Below are positions 46,232-59,931 of a DNA stretch of 64,000 bases, one piece after another. The stretch's first letter is position 1, and the number at the start of each line of letters is the position of its first letter. Origin of the DNA: Paramacrobiotus metropolitanus (lineage: Eukaryota; Tardigrada; Eutardigrada; Parachela; Macrobiotidae). The stretch spans positions 682,001 through 746,000 of the forward strand of contig NW_026570239.1 in the NCBI RefSeq assembly GCF_019649055.1, written 5' to 3'. Both the position numbers and the translations under genes were made by a program. The notes under the pieces were generated by a model. That model was given only the letters and a program-made list of their open reading frames with translations. It had not been told where the DNA came from and searched no databases.

Positions 46232-48156
46232 TCAGCCGTCCTTCGAAAAGAACGCCGCTATATCAATCGTCGCTGATCGCCCTCGCATATTCAAGTTGAG
46301 TACCCATAACGTCAGCGTGGACAAAGTCGTAAGGTCTAAACTGCGCAGCTCTTCTTCCGTCCAACTGGACTTCCCACGGTAGCGGTTCGTCAGACGAGGA
46401 TCACTGCACTGGTTGTTCAGTAGAATCTGGAAAAATTATGATGAGATTATCATCAATCAACAGTTTGGGTTTAGTGAGCCCCCCCAAATTAAACGAAATC
46501 CTACCGTTTTAATGGCGGCACAAATGCCGGATGATTCGTTAACCTGCGCTTCCTCCGCAATCCACCGTTGCAACCCGGACATATCCAGCGGCGTTCCCAT
46601 TAACGCCCGCTCCAGTACTTCATACAAATTCATCTGCATCCCCTCCAATGTACCGCGGATGATGGTGGCGTCATTGGTCAAAATCTTCTGAATATATTCG
46701 CCGCCGATACCACAGAAGCGACAATTACGCCAGACAATGCGCTCCACGGCGGCTGCCGCGTCGACACAAGACTGGGCCAATAGTTGTACCTCCGTGCGAA
46801 GGCGGATATCACCCAGATCCCAGCGGCAGCGGTTGGCCAACACCTGTGAAGCAACGGAGGTACACAAGGCTGAATATTGGAAAGAGTTTCTTACGTACGA
46901 ATATGTATAGGTCCTCTACTCTGTATAATTATGGACTATGCGAAGTATTAGTGAATGTACTCGTAAACAGAAAATCTGAAAAATTTTTGATCAGTGAGAA
47001 AAAAAAATCTTTCTTTTGGTATGCAATTTAGTGTTTATAAAACATAATGCACGTGGAAAACGCGCCTCTGGTTGCAAAATACAACAGATGAGAAAAAACC
47101 GTGCCGATTGCTAATTAAATAAAGATTGTAACGCACACCGGCACCGACGGATTTACCTGTAGCTTCCGCAAGCGGTTACCGCGCTGTTCGTACACGGCAC
47201 GTATTAAGCGCAAGCAATCGCCGAGATCCTGAGTCATAGAACCATGTCTGGCGTCGACAACGACGACCCACTCGGTAGTGACGGTTAAGTACTGAATGAT
47301 GCACATGCCCACCAGACTTGGCCCATTTTCGCTTTTCCCACTTTCACTCCACCCCCACCTTCACAGTTTGATTCCCAGCCCAGCCCAACTCCGGCTACTC
47401 AAATTTTCAGCCCATCTCACCTTTTGGACCTCATCTTCATCCCCATTTTTTTACAGGCTCAGCGCCGTTAATTTTGCAAGTTTTCCGTATACCATAGAGT
47501 TGCCGGGCGAAAAAAAATGTTGGTTCCCAAGAAAATATGTTCACTTATTGTTAAAATCCGCGCGGAGCGCGGAAATTTTTTGTTTTTGGAGCTCGAATGG
47601 CGCATTTTTACATGCTCCTAGCCTGAAAAACAGATGAAAATATAAACATTTTTTATTTTTATTTGTTTTCTGGATCCCACCCCATCTTTTAACAATCCCA
47701 GCCCATCTCACCTCATCTGCGGCTCTTTCCCACCTCATCCTCATTTTCACCTAAAAGGTGAGATGGGCTGGGAAAAATGGGGAAAATTTTCACCTCACCC
47801 AAAAGATGGGCCAAGTCTGATGCCCACTGAGTAGGCAGACGTGCCGGGGCTGTCGAAGTTGAGCGTCAGGTGTTTGCCGTTGTCCTCTCGTTGAATAAGC
47901 TCCTTCCACAGCGGACTGACGCGACAGTAGAACGGCCGATCGTTCATGGCCAAGCAGGACAGAATTTTCCGCATGACTTCTATTGGGAGCGCCGCGGCCA
48001 TTTGTAAGGTTTCCGGTTCCGGTCCGTTCCGCAAAGACAGGGGATTACTAACCGCGGGTTGATTTTTTTAGGTGGTGTCCAGTGGCCATCGGCCCATTTC
48101 CATTTGGTCTGCAGACGCTTGGCCATCTCCGTTTTGGTTTCTTCATTTAGTCGATC
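46232..48156 (-). pseudogene. F-box family gene C, three exons, interrupted by a MITE
   Basis: The best-preserved family member. Minus-strand exons: 48156-47157 (acceptor CAATAG, donor CAG|GTAAAT), 46843-46505 (acceptor CTTCACAG, donor ACG|GTAGGA) and 46426-46232 (acceptor TTTCCAG, stop TGA 46232-46234). The F-box is LPIEVMRKILSCL..NDRPFYCRVSPLWKELI in the first exon; F-box proteins recruit substrates to SCF ubiquitin ligases through Skp1. The first ATG is at 48126 (MAKRLQTKWKWADGHW), but coding similarity to gene A extends upstream to the acceptor. The remaining exons read without breaks. Two defects: the A7 run (T7 on the plus strand, 48063-48069) is one base short of the frame, and a 507 bp hAT-like element sits within the SVGM codons. 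The exon insertion adds 515 bp with the duplication, not a multiple of three. Probably inactive in this copy; other alleles might not be. Confidence 0.8.
47313..47819. mobile_element. hAT-like MITE (507 bp) with 8 bp target duplication
   Basis: The ends are inverted repeats beginning CAGACTTGGCCCAT (left) and the reverse complement of ATGGGCCAAGTCTG (right). They are flanked by ATGCCCAC at 47305-47312 and 47820-47827. An 8 bp duplication is characteristic of the hAT superfamily. The interior is C/T-rich with no transposase. CAGCCCATCTCACCTTTT occurs at about 47408-47425, partly again at 47699, and inverted at 47753-47770, giving subterminal repeats. A GC-rich hairpin (CCGCGC..GCGCGG) lies at 47558-47572. 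It is inserted in the first recognised coding exon of F-box gene C; exact excision would restore the codons on either side. Confidence 0.88.
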
Positions 48157-48377
48157 CTATTGAGTACAAGGACATCTTTGTTTGTAACTGCCTCCGTTTG
48201 ATGGAATGGTTCAATAACATTGCGATACCTTGATGGATCGTCTGATATAGAACATTGCCCACCCTTTAACCGCAGGAAAGCTTAAAAACCAACAAGAAAA
48301 GAAACGCTTCCGGCAGGCAGAAAAAAGCCTGCCGGAAGTCCGCAAGAAATTTAGTTGTCGAGATAAGGCGCTGTGTT
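48157..48377. other. Short upstream region of gene C, up to the satellite edge
   Basis: About 220 bp between the first recognised exon of gene C and satellite block 3. A GTATCG on the minus strand at about 48224 could be a donor for an upstream exon, but I cannot support a coding exon here. It holds the hairpin at 48307-48338. Confidence 0.4.
48307..48338. repeat. Perfect 12 bp stem hairpin
   Basis: CTTCCGGCAGGC (48307-48318) pairs with GCCTGCCGGAAG (48327-48338) across an eight-base A-rich loop. It is GC-rich in AT-rich surroundings and lies within 70 bp of the satellite junction. It could be a terminator-like or structured RNA element or a transposon end; nothing in the sequence decides this. 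Confidence 0.8.
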
Positions 48378-51300
48378 GAATTTGTCCTCTGTATGTCAAT
48401 TTGTCGAAAGTTTTTCATACTTTCAGCCAACCAGCAATTATTGTTTGACCTTCTCTCCAGATGACTACCTTGAATCGTAAGACAAAACTACCGCCTCCAG
48501 AAGAAAAATGGGTCATTTCCAACAAAAAAACATTTTGTATTCACCTTGCCAAATTGTCATCCGTATGTCAATTTGTCAAAAGTCATTCAAACTGGCAGCC
48601 AACTAGACATGTTCGTCTGGCTTCCCTTCTAGATGATTACCCTAAATCCTTCAGAAAAAACTAGTGATTCGGAAGAAGATTCAGAATGACTCAATAAGCA
48701 GAAGGCAATTTTTGCAGATTTTGCGAAACATCCGGATGTATGGAAATCATTGGTGTAATCATTGGTGTTTTCCGAACATCAGTTAAAAACGACTGTCACT
48801 CTAAATAGATAATTGCTAGAGCTAGAAGAAAAGTCATTTATTACAAAAAGGAAATTTTGTTTCTACCTTGTCAATTTGTCCTCTGTATGTCAATTTGTCG
48901 AAAGTTTTTCAAACTTTCAGCCAACCAGCAATTATTGTTTGACCTTCTCTCCAGATGATTACCTTGAATCGTAAGACAAAACTACCGCCTCCAGAAGAAA
49001 AATGGGTCTTTCCAACAAAAAAAAATTTTGTATTCACCTTGCCAAATTGTCATCCGTATGTCAATTTGTCAAAAGTCATTCAAACTGGCAGCCAACTAGG
49101 CATGTTCGTCTGGCTTCCCTTCTAGATGATTACTCTAAATCCTTCCGAAAAAACTACTGCTTCGGAAGAAAAATCAGCTTGTCTCGATAAGCAAAAAGCG
49201 ATTTTTGCAGATCTTGCGAAACATCCGGATGTATGGAAATCATTGGTGTAATCATTGGTGTTTTCCGAACATCAGTAAAAAACGACTGTCACTCTAAATA
49301 GATAATCGCTAGAGCTAGAAGAAAAGTCATTTATTACAAAAAAGGAAATTTTGTTTCTACCTTGTCAATTTGTCCTCCGTATGTCAATTTCTCGAAAGTT
49401 TTTCAAACTTTCAGCCAACCAGCAAATATTGTTTTACCTTCTCTCCAGATGATTACCTTGAATGATAAGACAAAACTACCGCTTTCAGAAGAAAAATGGG
49501 TCTTTTCCAACAAAAAAAAATTTTGTATTCACCTTGCCTAATTGTCATCCGTATGTCAATTTGTCAAAAGTCATTCAAACTGGCAGCCAACTAGACATGT
49601 TCGTCTGGCTTCCCTTCTAGATGATTACCCTAAATCCTTCAGAAAAAACTAGTGATTCGGAAGAAGATTCAGATTGACTCAATAAGCAGAAGGCAATTTT
49701 TGCAGATTTTGCGAAACATCCGGATGTATGGAAATCATTGGTGTAATCATTGGTGTTTTCCGAACATCAGTAAAAAACGACTGTCACTCTAAATAGATAA
49801 TTGCTAGAGCTAGAAGAAAAGTCATTTATTACAAACAAGGAAATTTTGTTTCTACCTTGTCAATTTGTCCTCCGTATGTCAATTTGTCGAAAGTTTTTCA
49901 AACTTTCAGCCAACCAGCAATTATTGTTTGACCTTCTCTCCAGATGACTACCTTGAATCATAAGACAAAACTACCGCCTTTAGAAGAAAAACTGGTCATT
50001 TCCAACAAAAAAAAATTGTGTATTCACCTTGCCAAACTGTCATAAGTATATCAATTTGTCAAAAGTCATTCAAACTGGCAGCCAACTAGGCATGTTGGTC
50101 TGGCTTCCCTTCTAGATGATTACTCTAAATCCTTAAAAAAAACTACTGCTTCGGAGAATAATCAGCTTGTCTCAGTAAGCAGAAGGCGATTATTGCAGAT
50201 TTTGCGAAACATCCGGATGCTTGGAAATCATTGGTGTTTTCCGAACATCAGTAAAAAAACGACTGTCACTCTAAATAGATAATTGCTAGAGCTAGAAGAA
50301 AAGTCATTTATTACAAACAAGGAAATTTTGTTTCTACCTTGTCAATTTGTCCTCCGTATGTCAATTTGTCGAATGTTTTTCAAACTTTCAGCCAACCAGC
50401 AATTATTGTTTGACCTTCTCTCCAGATGATTACCTTGAATCATAAGACAAAACTACCGCCTCCAGAAGAAAAATGGGTCATTTCCAACAAAAAAAAATTT
50501 TGTATTCACCTTGCCAAATTGTCATCCGTATGTCAATTTGTCAAAAGTCATTCAAACTGGCAGCCAACTAGACATGTTCGTCTGGCTTCCCTTCTAGATG
50601 ATTACCCTAAATCCTTCAGAAAAAACTAGTGATTCGGAAGAAGATTCAGATTGACTCAATAAGCAGAAGGCAATTTTGCAGATTTTGCGAAACATCCGGA
50701 TGTATGGAAATCATTGGTGTAATCATTGGTGTTTTCCGAACATCAGTAAAAAACGACTGTCACTCTAAATAGATAATTGCTAGAGCTAGAAGAAAAGTCA
50801 TTTATTACAAACAAGGAAATTTTGTTTCTACCTTGTCAATTTGTCCTCCGTATGTCAATTTGTCGAAAGTTTTTCAAACTTTCAGCCAACCAGCAATTAT
50901 TGTTTGACCTTCTCTCCAGATGACTACCTTGAATCATAAGACAAAACTACCGCCTTTAGAAGAAAAACTGGTCATTTCCAACAAAAAAAAATTGTGTATT
51001 CACCTTGCCAAACTGTCATAAGTATATCAATTTGTCAAAAGTCATTCAAACTGGCAGCCAACTAGGCATGTTGGTCTGGCTTCCTTCTAGATGATTACTC
51101 TAAATCCTTAAAAAAAACTACTGCTTCGGGAGAAAAATCAGCTTGTCTCAGTAAGCAGAAGGCGATTATTGCAGATTTTGCGAAACATCCGGATGCTTGG
51201 AAATCATTGGTGTTTTCCGAACATCAGTAAAAACGACTGTCACTCTATATAGATAATTGCTAGAGCTAGAAGAAAAGTCATTTATTACAAACAAGGAAAT

Positions 51301-54300
51301 TTTGTTTCTACCTTGTCAATTTGTCCTCCGTATGTCAATTTGTCGAAAGTTTTTCAAACTTTCAGCCAACCAGCAATTATTGTTTGACCTTCTCTCCAGA
51401 TTACTACCTTGAATCGTAAGACAAAACTACCGCCTCCAGAAGAAAAATGGGTCATTTCCAACAAAAAAAAATTTTGTATTCACCTTGCCAAATTGTCATC
51501 CGTATGTCAATTTGTCAAAAGTCATTCAAACTGGCAGCCAACTAGACATGTTCGTCTGGCTTCCCTTCTAGATGATTACCCTAAATCCTTCAGAAAAAAC
51601 TAGTGATTCGGAAGAAGATTCAGATTGACTCAATAAGCAGAAGGCAATTTTTGCAGATTTTGCGAAACATCCGGATGTATGGAAATCATTGGTGTAATCA
51701 TTGGTGTTTTCCGAACATCAGTTAAAAACGACTGTCACTCTAAATAGATAATTGCTAGAGCTAGAAGAAAAGTCATTTATTACAAAAAAGGAAATTTTGT
51801 TTCTACCTTGTCAATTTGTCCTCTGTATGTCAATTTGTCGAAAGTTTTTCAAACTGGCAGCCAACCAGCAATTATTGTTTGACCTTCTCTCCAGATGATT
51901 TACTTGAATCATAAGACAAATCTACCGCCTTCAGAAGAAAAATGGGTCATTTCTAACAAAAACAAAATTTTATATTCACCTTGCCAAATTGTCTTCCGTA
52001 TGTCAATTTGTCAAAAATCATTCAAACTGGCAGCCAACTAGGCATGTTCGTCTGGCTTCATTTCTAGATGATTACTCTAAATCCTTCCGAAAAAACTACT
52101 GCTTCGGAAGAAAAACCAGCTTGTCTCAATAAGCAAAAGGCGATTATTGCAGATTTTGCGAAACATCCGGATGTTTGGAAATCATTGGTGTAATCATTGG
52201 AGTTTTCCAAACATCAGTAAAGAAACGACTGTCACTCTAAATAGATACCTTTTAGAACAAGAAGAGTAATCATTCATAACAAAAAATTAAACTTTTGTCT
52301 ACCTTGTCAATTTGTACTCCGTATGTCAATTTGTTAAAAGTCTTACAAACTGGCAGCCAACCAGGAGTTATTGTTTGACCTTGTCTCCAGATGATTACCT
52401 TGAATCATAAGAAAAACTACCGCCTTCAGAAGAAAAATGGGTCATTTCCACAAAAAAAATTTTGTATTCACCTTGCCAAACTGTCATCCGTGAAATCAAT
52501 TTGTCAAAATCATTCAAACTGGCAGCCAACTAGGCATGTTCGTCTGGCTTCCTTTCTAGATGATTACTCTAAATCCTTCCGAAAAAACTACTGCTTCGGA
52601 AGAAAAATCAGCTTGTCTCAATAAGCAAAGGCGATTTTTGCAGATTTTGCGAAACATCCGGATGTTTGGAAATCATTGGTGTGTCATTGTTGTTTTCCGA
52701 ACATCAGTAAAGAAACGACTGTCACTCTAAGTTGATACCTGTTAGAACTAGAAGAGTAATCATTCATAACAAAAAATAAACTTTTTGTCTACCTTGTCAA
52801 TTTGTACTCCGTATGTCAATTTGTTAAAAGTCTTACAAACTGGCAGCCAACCAGGAGTTATCGTTTGACCTTGTCTCCAGATGATTACCTTGAATCATAA
52901 GACAAAACTACCGCCTTCAGAAGAAAAATGGGTCATTTCCCACAAAAAAAATTTTGTATTCACCTTGCCAAACTGTCATCCGTAAATCAATTTGTCAAAA
53001 ATCATTCAAACTGGCAGCCAACTAGGCATGTTCGTCTGGCTTCCTTTCTAGATGATTACTCTAAATCCTTCCGAAAAAACTACTGCTTCGGAAGAAAAAT
53101 CAGCTTGTCCCAATAAGCAAAAGGCGATTTTTGCAGATTTTGCGAAACATCCGGATGTTTGGAAATCATTGGTGTGTCATTGTTGTTTTCCGAACATCAG
53201 TAAAGAAACGACTGTCACTCTAAGTTGATACCTGTTAGAACTAGAAGAGTAATCATTCATAACAAAAAATGAAATTTTTGTCTACCATGTCAATTTGTCC
53301 TCCGTATGTCAATTTGTCAAAAGTCTTACAAACTGGCAGCCAACCAGGAGTTATTGTTTGACCTTCTCTCCAGATGATTTACTTGAATCATAAGACAAAT
53401 CTACCGCCTTCAGAAGAAAAATGGGTCATTTCTAACAAAACAAAATTTATATTCACCTTGCCAAATTGTGTTCCGTATGTCAATTTGTCAAAAATCATTC
53501 AAACTGGCAGCCAACTAGGCATTTTCGTCTGGCTTCATTTCTAGATGATTACTCTAAATCCTTCCGAAAAAACTACTGCTTCGGAAGAAAAACCAGCTTG
53601 TCTCAATAAGCAAAAGGCGATTTTTGCAGATTTTGCGAAACATCCGGATGTTTGGAAATCATTGGTGTAATCATTGGAGTTTTCCAAACTTCAGTAAAGA
53701 AACGACTGTCACTCTAAGTTGATACCTGTTAGAACTAGAAGAGTAATCATTCATAACAAAAAATGAAACTTTTGTCTACCATGTCAATTTGTCCTCCGTA
53801 TGTCAATTTGTCAAAAGTCTTACAAACTGGCATCCAACCAGGTTATCGTTTGACCTCTCTCCAGATGATTTACTTGAATCATAAGACAAATCTACCGCCT
53901 TCAGAAGAAAAATGGGTCATTTCCAACAAAAAAATTTGTATTCACCTTGCCAAACTGTCATCCGTATAACAATTTGTCAAAAATCGTTCAAACTGGCAGC
54001 CAACTAGGCATGTTCGTCTGGCTTCCTTTCTAGATGATTACTCTAAATCCTTCCGAAAAAACTACTGCTTCGGAAGAAAAATCAGCTTGTCTCAATAAGC
54101 AAAAGGCGATTTTTGCAGATTTTGCGAAACATCCGGATGTTTGGAAATCATTGGTGTGTCATTGTTGTTTTCCGAACATCAGTAAAGAAACGACTGTCAC
54201 TCTAAGTTGATACCTGTTAGAACTAGAAGAGTAATCATTCATAACAAAAAATGAAACTTTTTGTCTACCTTGTCAATTTGTCCTCCGTATGTCAATTTGT

Positions 54301-57300
54301 CAAAGTCTTACAAACTGGCAGCCAACCAGGAGTTATCGTTTGACCCTCTCTCCAGATGATTTACTTGAATGATAAGACAAATCTACCGCCTTCTGAAGAA
54401 AAATGGGTCATTTCCAACAAAAAAATTTGTATTCACCTTGCCAAACTGTCATCCGTATATCAATTTGTCAAAAATCATTCAAACTGGCAGCCAACTAGGC
54501 ATTTTCGTCTGGCTTCATTTCTAGATGATTACTCTAAATCCTTCCGAAAAAACTACTGCTTCGGAAGAAAAACCAGCTTGTCTCAATAAGCAAAAGGCGA
54601 TTTTTGCAGATTTTGCGAAACATCCGGATGTTTGGAAAACATTGGTGTAATCATTCGTGTTTTCCGAACATCAGTAAAGAAACGACTGTCGCTCTAAAGA
54701 GATACCTGTTATGGCTAGAAGAAAAGTCATTTATAACAAAAAGGAAATTTTGATTCTACCTTGTCAATTTGTCCTTCGTATGTCAATTTGTCGAAAGTTT
54801 TTCAAACTGGCAGCCAACTAGCAGTTATTGTTTGACCTTCTCTCCAGATGATTTACTTGAATCATAAGACAAATCTACCGCCTTCAGAAGAAAAATGGGT
54901 CATTTCTAACAAAACAAAATTTTATATTCACCTTGCCAAATTGTCTTCCGTATGTCAATTTGTCAAAAATCATTCAAACTGGCAGCCAACTAGGCATGTT
55001 CGTCTAGCTTCCTTTCTAGATGATTACTCTAAATCCTTCCAAAAAACTACTGCTTCGGAAGAAAAATCAGCTTGTCTCAATAAGCAAAAGTCGATTTTTG
55101 CAGATTTTGCGAAACATCCGGATGTTTGGAAATCATTGGTGCAATCATTGGTGTTTTTCGAACATCAGTAAAAAACGACTGTCACTCTAAATAGATACCT
55201 GCTAGAACTAGAAGAAAAGTCATTTATAACAAGAAGGAAATTTTGTTTCTACCTTGTCATTTTGTCCTCCGTATGTCAATTTGTCGAAAGTTTTTCAAAC
55301 TGGCAGCCAACTAGCAGTTATCGTTTGACCTTGTCTCCAGATGATTACCTTGAATCATAAGACAAAACTACCGCCTTCAGAAGAAAAATGGGTCATTTCC
55401 AACAAAAAAATTTTGTATTCACCTTGCCAAACTGTCATCCGTAAATCATTTTGTCAAAAATCATTCAAACTGGCAGCCAACTAGGCATGTTCGTCTGGCT
55501 TCCTTTCTAGATGATTACTCTAAATCCTTCCGAAAAACTACTGCTTCGGAAGAAAAACCAGCTTGTCTTAATAAGCAAAGGCGATTTTTGCAGATTTTGC
55601 GAAACATCCGGATGTTTGGAAATCATTGGTGTAATCATTCGTGTTTTCCGAACATCAGTTAAGAAACGACTGTCGCTCTAAAGAGAAACCTGTTATGGCT
55701 AGAAGAAAAGTCATTTATAACAAAAAAAGGAAATTTTGTTTCTACCTTGTCAATTTGTACTCCGTATGTCAATTTGTTAAAGTCTTACAAACTGGCAGCC
55801 AACCAGGAGTTATCGTTTGACCTTGTCTCCAGATGATTACCTTGAATCATACGACAAAACTACCGCCTTCAGAAGAAAAATAGGTCATTTCCAACAAAAA
55901 AAATTTTGTATTCACCTTGCCAAACTGTCATCCGTAAATCAATTTGTCAAAAATCATTCAAACTGGCAGCCAACTAGGCATGTTCGTCTGGCTTCCTTTC
56001 TAGATGATTACTTTAAATCCCTCCGAAAAAACTACTGCTTCGGAAGAAAAATCAGCTTGTCTCAATAAGCAAAAGGCGATTTTTGCAGATTTTGCGAAAC
56101 ATCCGGATGTTTGGAAATCATTGGTGTGTCATTGTTGTTTTCCGAACATCAGTAAAAAACGACTGGCACTCTAAATAGATACCTGCTAGAACTAGAAGAA
56201 AGGTCATTTATAACAAAAAAGGAATTTTTGTTTCTACCTTGTCAGTTTGTCATCCTTATGTAATTTGTCAAAAGGCCTTAAAACTGGCAGCCAACCAGGA
56301 GTTACTGTTCGACCTCTCTCAGATGATTTATTTGAATCATAAGACAAATCTACCGCCTTCAGAAAAAAATGGGTTATTTCCAACAAAAAAAAATTTTGTA
56401 TTCACCTTCCCAAACTGTCATCCGTATATCAATTTGTCAAAAGTCATTCAGACTGGCAGCCAACTAGGCATGTTGGTCTGGCTTCCTTCTAGATGATTAC
56501 TGTAAATTCTTCAGAAAAACTACTGCTTCGGAAGAAAAATCAGCTTGTCTCTATAAGCAAAAGGCGATTTTTGCAGATTTTGCGAAACATCCGGATGCTT
56601 GGAAAACATTGGTGTAATCATTCGTGTTTTCCGAACATTAGTAAAGAAACGACTGTCGCTCTAAATAAATACCTGTTAGGGCTAGAAGAAAAGTCATTTA
56701 TAACAAAAAAGGCAATTTTGTTTCTACCTTGTCAATTTGTCCTCCGTATGTCAATTTGTCGAAAGTTATTCAAACTGGCAGCCAACCAGCAATTATTGTT
56801 TGACCCTCTCCAGATGATTTACTTGAATCATAAGACAAATCTACCACCTTCAGAAGAAAAATCGGTCATTTCCAACAAAAAAAAATTTTGTATTCACCAT
56901 GTCAAACAGTCATCCGTATATCAATTTGTCAAATGGCATAAAATTGGCAGCCAACCAGGAGTTACCGTTTGACCCTCTCTCCAGATGATTTACTTGAATC
57001 ATAAGACAAATCTACCACCTTCAGAAGAAAAATGGGTCATTTCAACAAAAACAAAATTTTGTATTCACCTTGCCAAATTGTCATCCGTATGTCAATTTGT
57101 CAAAAGTCATTCAAACTGGCAGCCAACTAGGCATGTTGGTCTGGCTTCATTTCTAGATGATTACTCTAAATCCTTCAAAAAATACTACTGCTTCGGAAGA
57201 AAAATCAGCTTGTCTCAATAAGCAAAAGGCGATTTTTGCAGATTTTGCGAAACATCCGGATGTTTGGAAATCATTGGTGTAATCATTGGTGTTTTCCGAA

Positions 57301-59931
57301 CATCAGTAAAAAACGACTGTCACTCTAAATATATACCTGCTAGAACTAGAAGAAAAGTCATTTATAACAAAAAAGGAAATTTTGTTTCTACCTTGTCAAT
57401 TTGTCATCCTTATGTCAATTTGTCGAAAGGCTTTAAAATTGGCAGCCAACCAGGAGTTATCGTTTGAGCTTCTCTCCAGATGATTACCTTGAATCATAAG
57501 ACAAATCTACCGCCTTCAGAAGAATAATGGGTCATTTCTAACAAAAAAAAATTTTGTATTCACCTTGCCAAACTGTCATCAGTATATCATTTGTCAAAAG
57601 TCATTCAAACTGGCAGCCAACTAGGCATGTTGGTCTGGCTTCCCTTCTAGATGATTATTCTAAATCCTTAAAAAAACTACTGCTTCGGAAGAAAAATCAG
57701 CTTGTCTCAATGAGCAGAAGGCGATTATTGCAGATTTTGCGAAACATCCGGATGCTTGGAAATCATTGGTGTTTTCCGAACATCAGTAAAAAACGACTGT
57801 CACTCTAAATAGATAATTGCTAGAGCTAGAAGAAAAGTCATTTATTACAAAAAAGGAAATTTTGTTTCTACCTTGTCAGTTTGTCCTCTGTATGTCAATT
57901 TGTCTAAAGTTTTTCAAACTTTCAGCCAACCAGCAATTATTGTTTGACCTTCTCTCCAGATGATTACCTTGAATCGTAAGACAAAACTACCGCTTTCAGA
58001 AGAAAAATGGGTCATTTCCAAAAAAAAAAATTTTGTATTCACCTTGCCAAATTGTCATTCGTATGTCAATTTGTCAAAAGTCATTCAAACTGGCAGCCAA
58101 CTAGGCATGTTCGTCTGGCTTCCCTTTTAGATGATTACTCTAAATCCTTCCGAAAAAACTACTGCTTCGGAAGAAAAATCAGCTTGTCTCGATAAGCAAA
58201 AGGCGATTTTTGCAGATCTTGCGAAACATCCGGATGTATGGAAATCATTGGTGTAATCATTGGTGTTTTCCGAACATCAGTAAAAAACGACTGTCACTCT
58301 AAATAGATAATCGCTAGAGCTAGAAGAAAAGTCATTTACTACAAAAAAGGAAATTTTGTTTCTACCTTGTCAATTTGTCCTCCGTATGTCAATTTCTCGA
58401 AAGTTTTTCAAACTTTCAGCCAACCAGCAATTATTGTTTGACCTTCTCTCCAGATGATTACCTTGAATGATAAGACAAAACTACCGCCTTCAGGAGAAAA
58501 ATGGGTCTTTTCCAACAAAAAAAAATTTTGTATTCACCTTGCCAAATTGTCATCCGTATGTCAATTTGTCAAAAGTCATTCAAACTGGCAGCCAACTAGG
58601 CATGTTCGTCTGGCTTTCCTTCTAGCTGATTACTCTAAATCCTTCCGAAAAAACTACTGCTTCGGAAGAAGATTCAGATTGACTCAATAAGCAGAAGGCA
58701 ATTTTTGCAGATTTTGCGAAACATCCGGATGTATGGAAATCATTGGTGTAATCATTGGTGTTTTCCGAACATCAGTAAAAAACGACTGTCACTCTAAATA
58801 GATAATTGCTAGAGCTAGAAGAAAAGTCATATATTACAAAAGGAAATTTTGTTTCTACCTTGTCAATTTGTCCTCCGTATGTCAATTTGTCGAAAGTTTT
58901 TCAAACTTTCAGCCAACCAGCAATTATTGTTTGACCTTCTCTCCAGATGATTACCTTGAATCATAAGACAAAACTACCGCCTTTAGAAGAAAAACTGGTC
59001 ATTTCCAACAAAAAAAAATTTTGTATTCACCTTGCCAAATTGTCATCCGTATGTCAATTTGTCAAAAGTCAGTCAAACATGCAGCCAACTAGACATGTTC
59101 GTCTGGCTTCCCTACTAGATGATTACTCTAAATCCTTCAGAAAAAACTAGTGATTCGGAAGACGAATCAGCTTGACTCAATAAGCAGAAGGCAATTTTTG
59201 GAGATTTTGCGAAACATCCGGATGCTCTTATATCGTTGGTGTTTTCCGAACATCAGTAAAAAACGACTGTCATTCTAAATAGATACCTGCTAGAACTAGA
59301 AGAAAAGTCATTTGTAACAAAAAAGGAAATTTTGTTTCTACCTTGTCAATTTGTCCTCCGTATGTCAATTTGTCGAAAGTTTTTGAAACTGGCAGCCAAC
59401 CAGCAATTATTGTTTGACCTTCTCTCCAGATGATTACCTTGAATCATAAGACAAAACTACCGCTTCAGAAGAAAAATCGGTAATTTCCAACAAAAAAAAC
59501 AAAACTTTGTATCCACCTTGTCAATTTTTCATCCGTATGTCATACTGTCCAAAATTTTTCAACCTGGGAGCCAACCAGGTATTATCGTTTGACTTCCTTT
59601 TTAGATGATTACTCTTAATCTTTCAGGCAAAACTACCGCTTAACAAGAAAAATCAGCCTGTATCGATAAGCAGAAGGCGATTGTTGGTGAATTTGCGAAA
59701 CTTCCGGATGTTTGAAATTATTGTTGTAATCATCCGTATTTTCCGAACATCAGAAAAAAAACAACTCTCACTCTAAATAGAGACCTGTCAGAGCCAGAAA
59801 AATAGTCATATCCAACAAAAGACAAAATTTTGTATAACTCTTGTCAGTTTGTCCTCCGTATGTCAATTTGTCAAAAGTCTTTCAATCTGGCAGCAAACCT
59901 GGCATTATGGTTTGACCTTCTCTAGATGATT
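48378..59931 (+). repeat. Satellite array block 3
   Basis: About 23-24 tandem units, beginning abruptly at AATTTGTCCTCTGTATGTC. Units from 48.4 to 51.8 kb belong to the GATAATTGCTAGAGCTAG subfamily. From 51.8 kb the block repeats the order of variants of 30.4-37.0 kb, then jumps at about 58.5 kb to the order found at 42.96 kb and beyond. The open frames are repeat translations. Confidence 0.95.

Noticed and set aside
47296-47750. Open frames of 113 (+) and 69 (-) residues within the MITE
   Set aside because: They follow from the C/T-rich low-complexity body of a non-coding element and have no transposase features.
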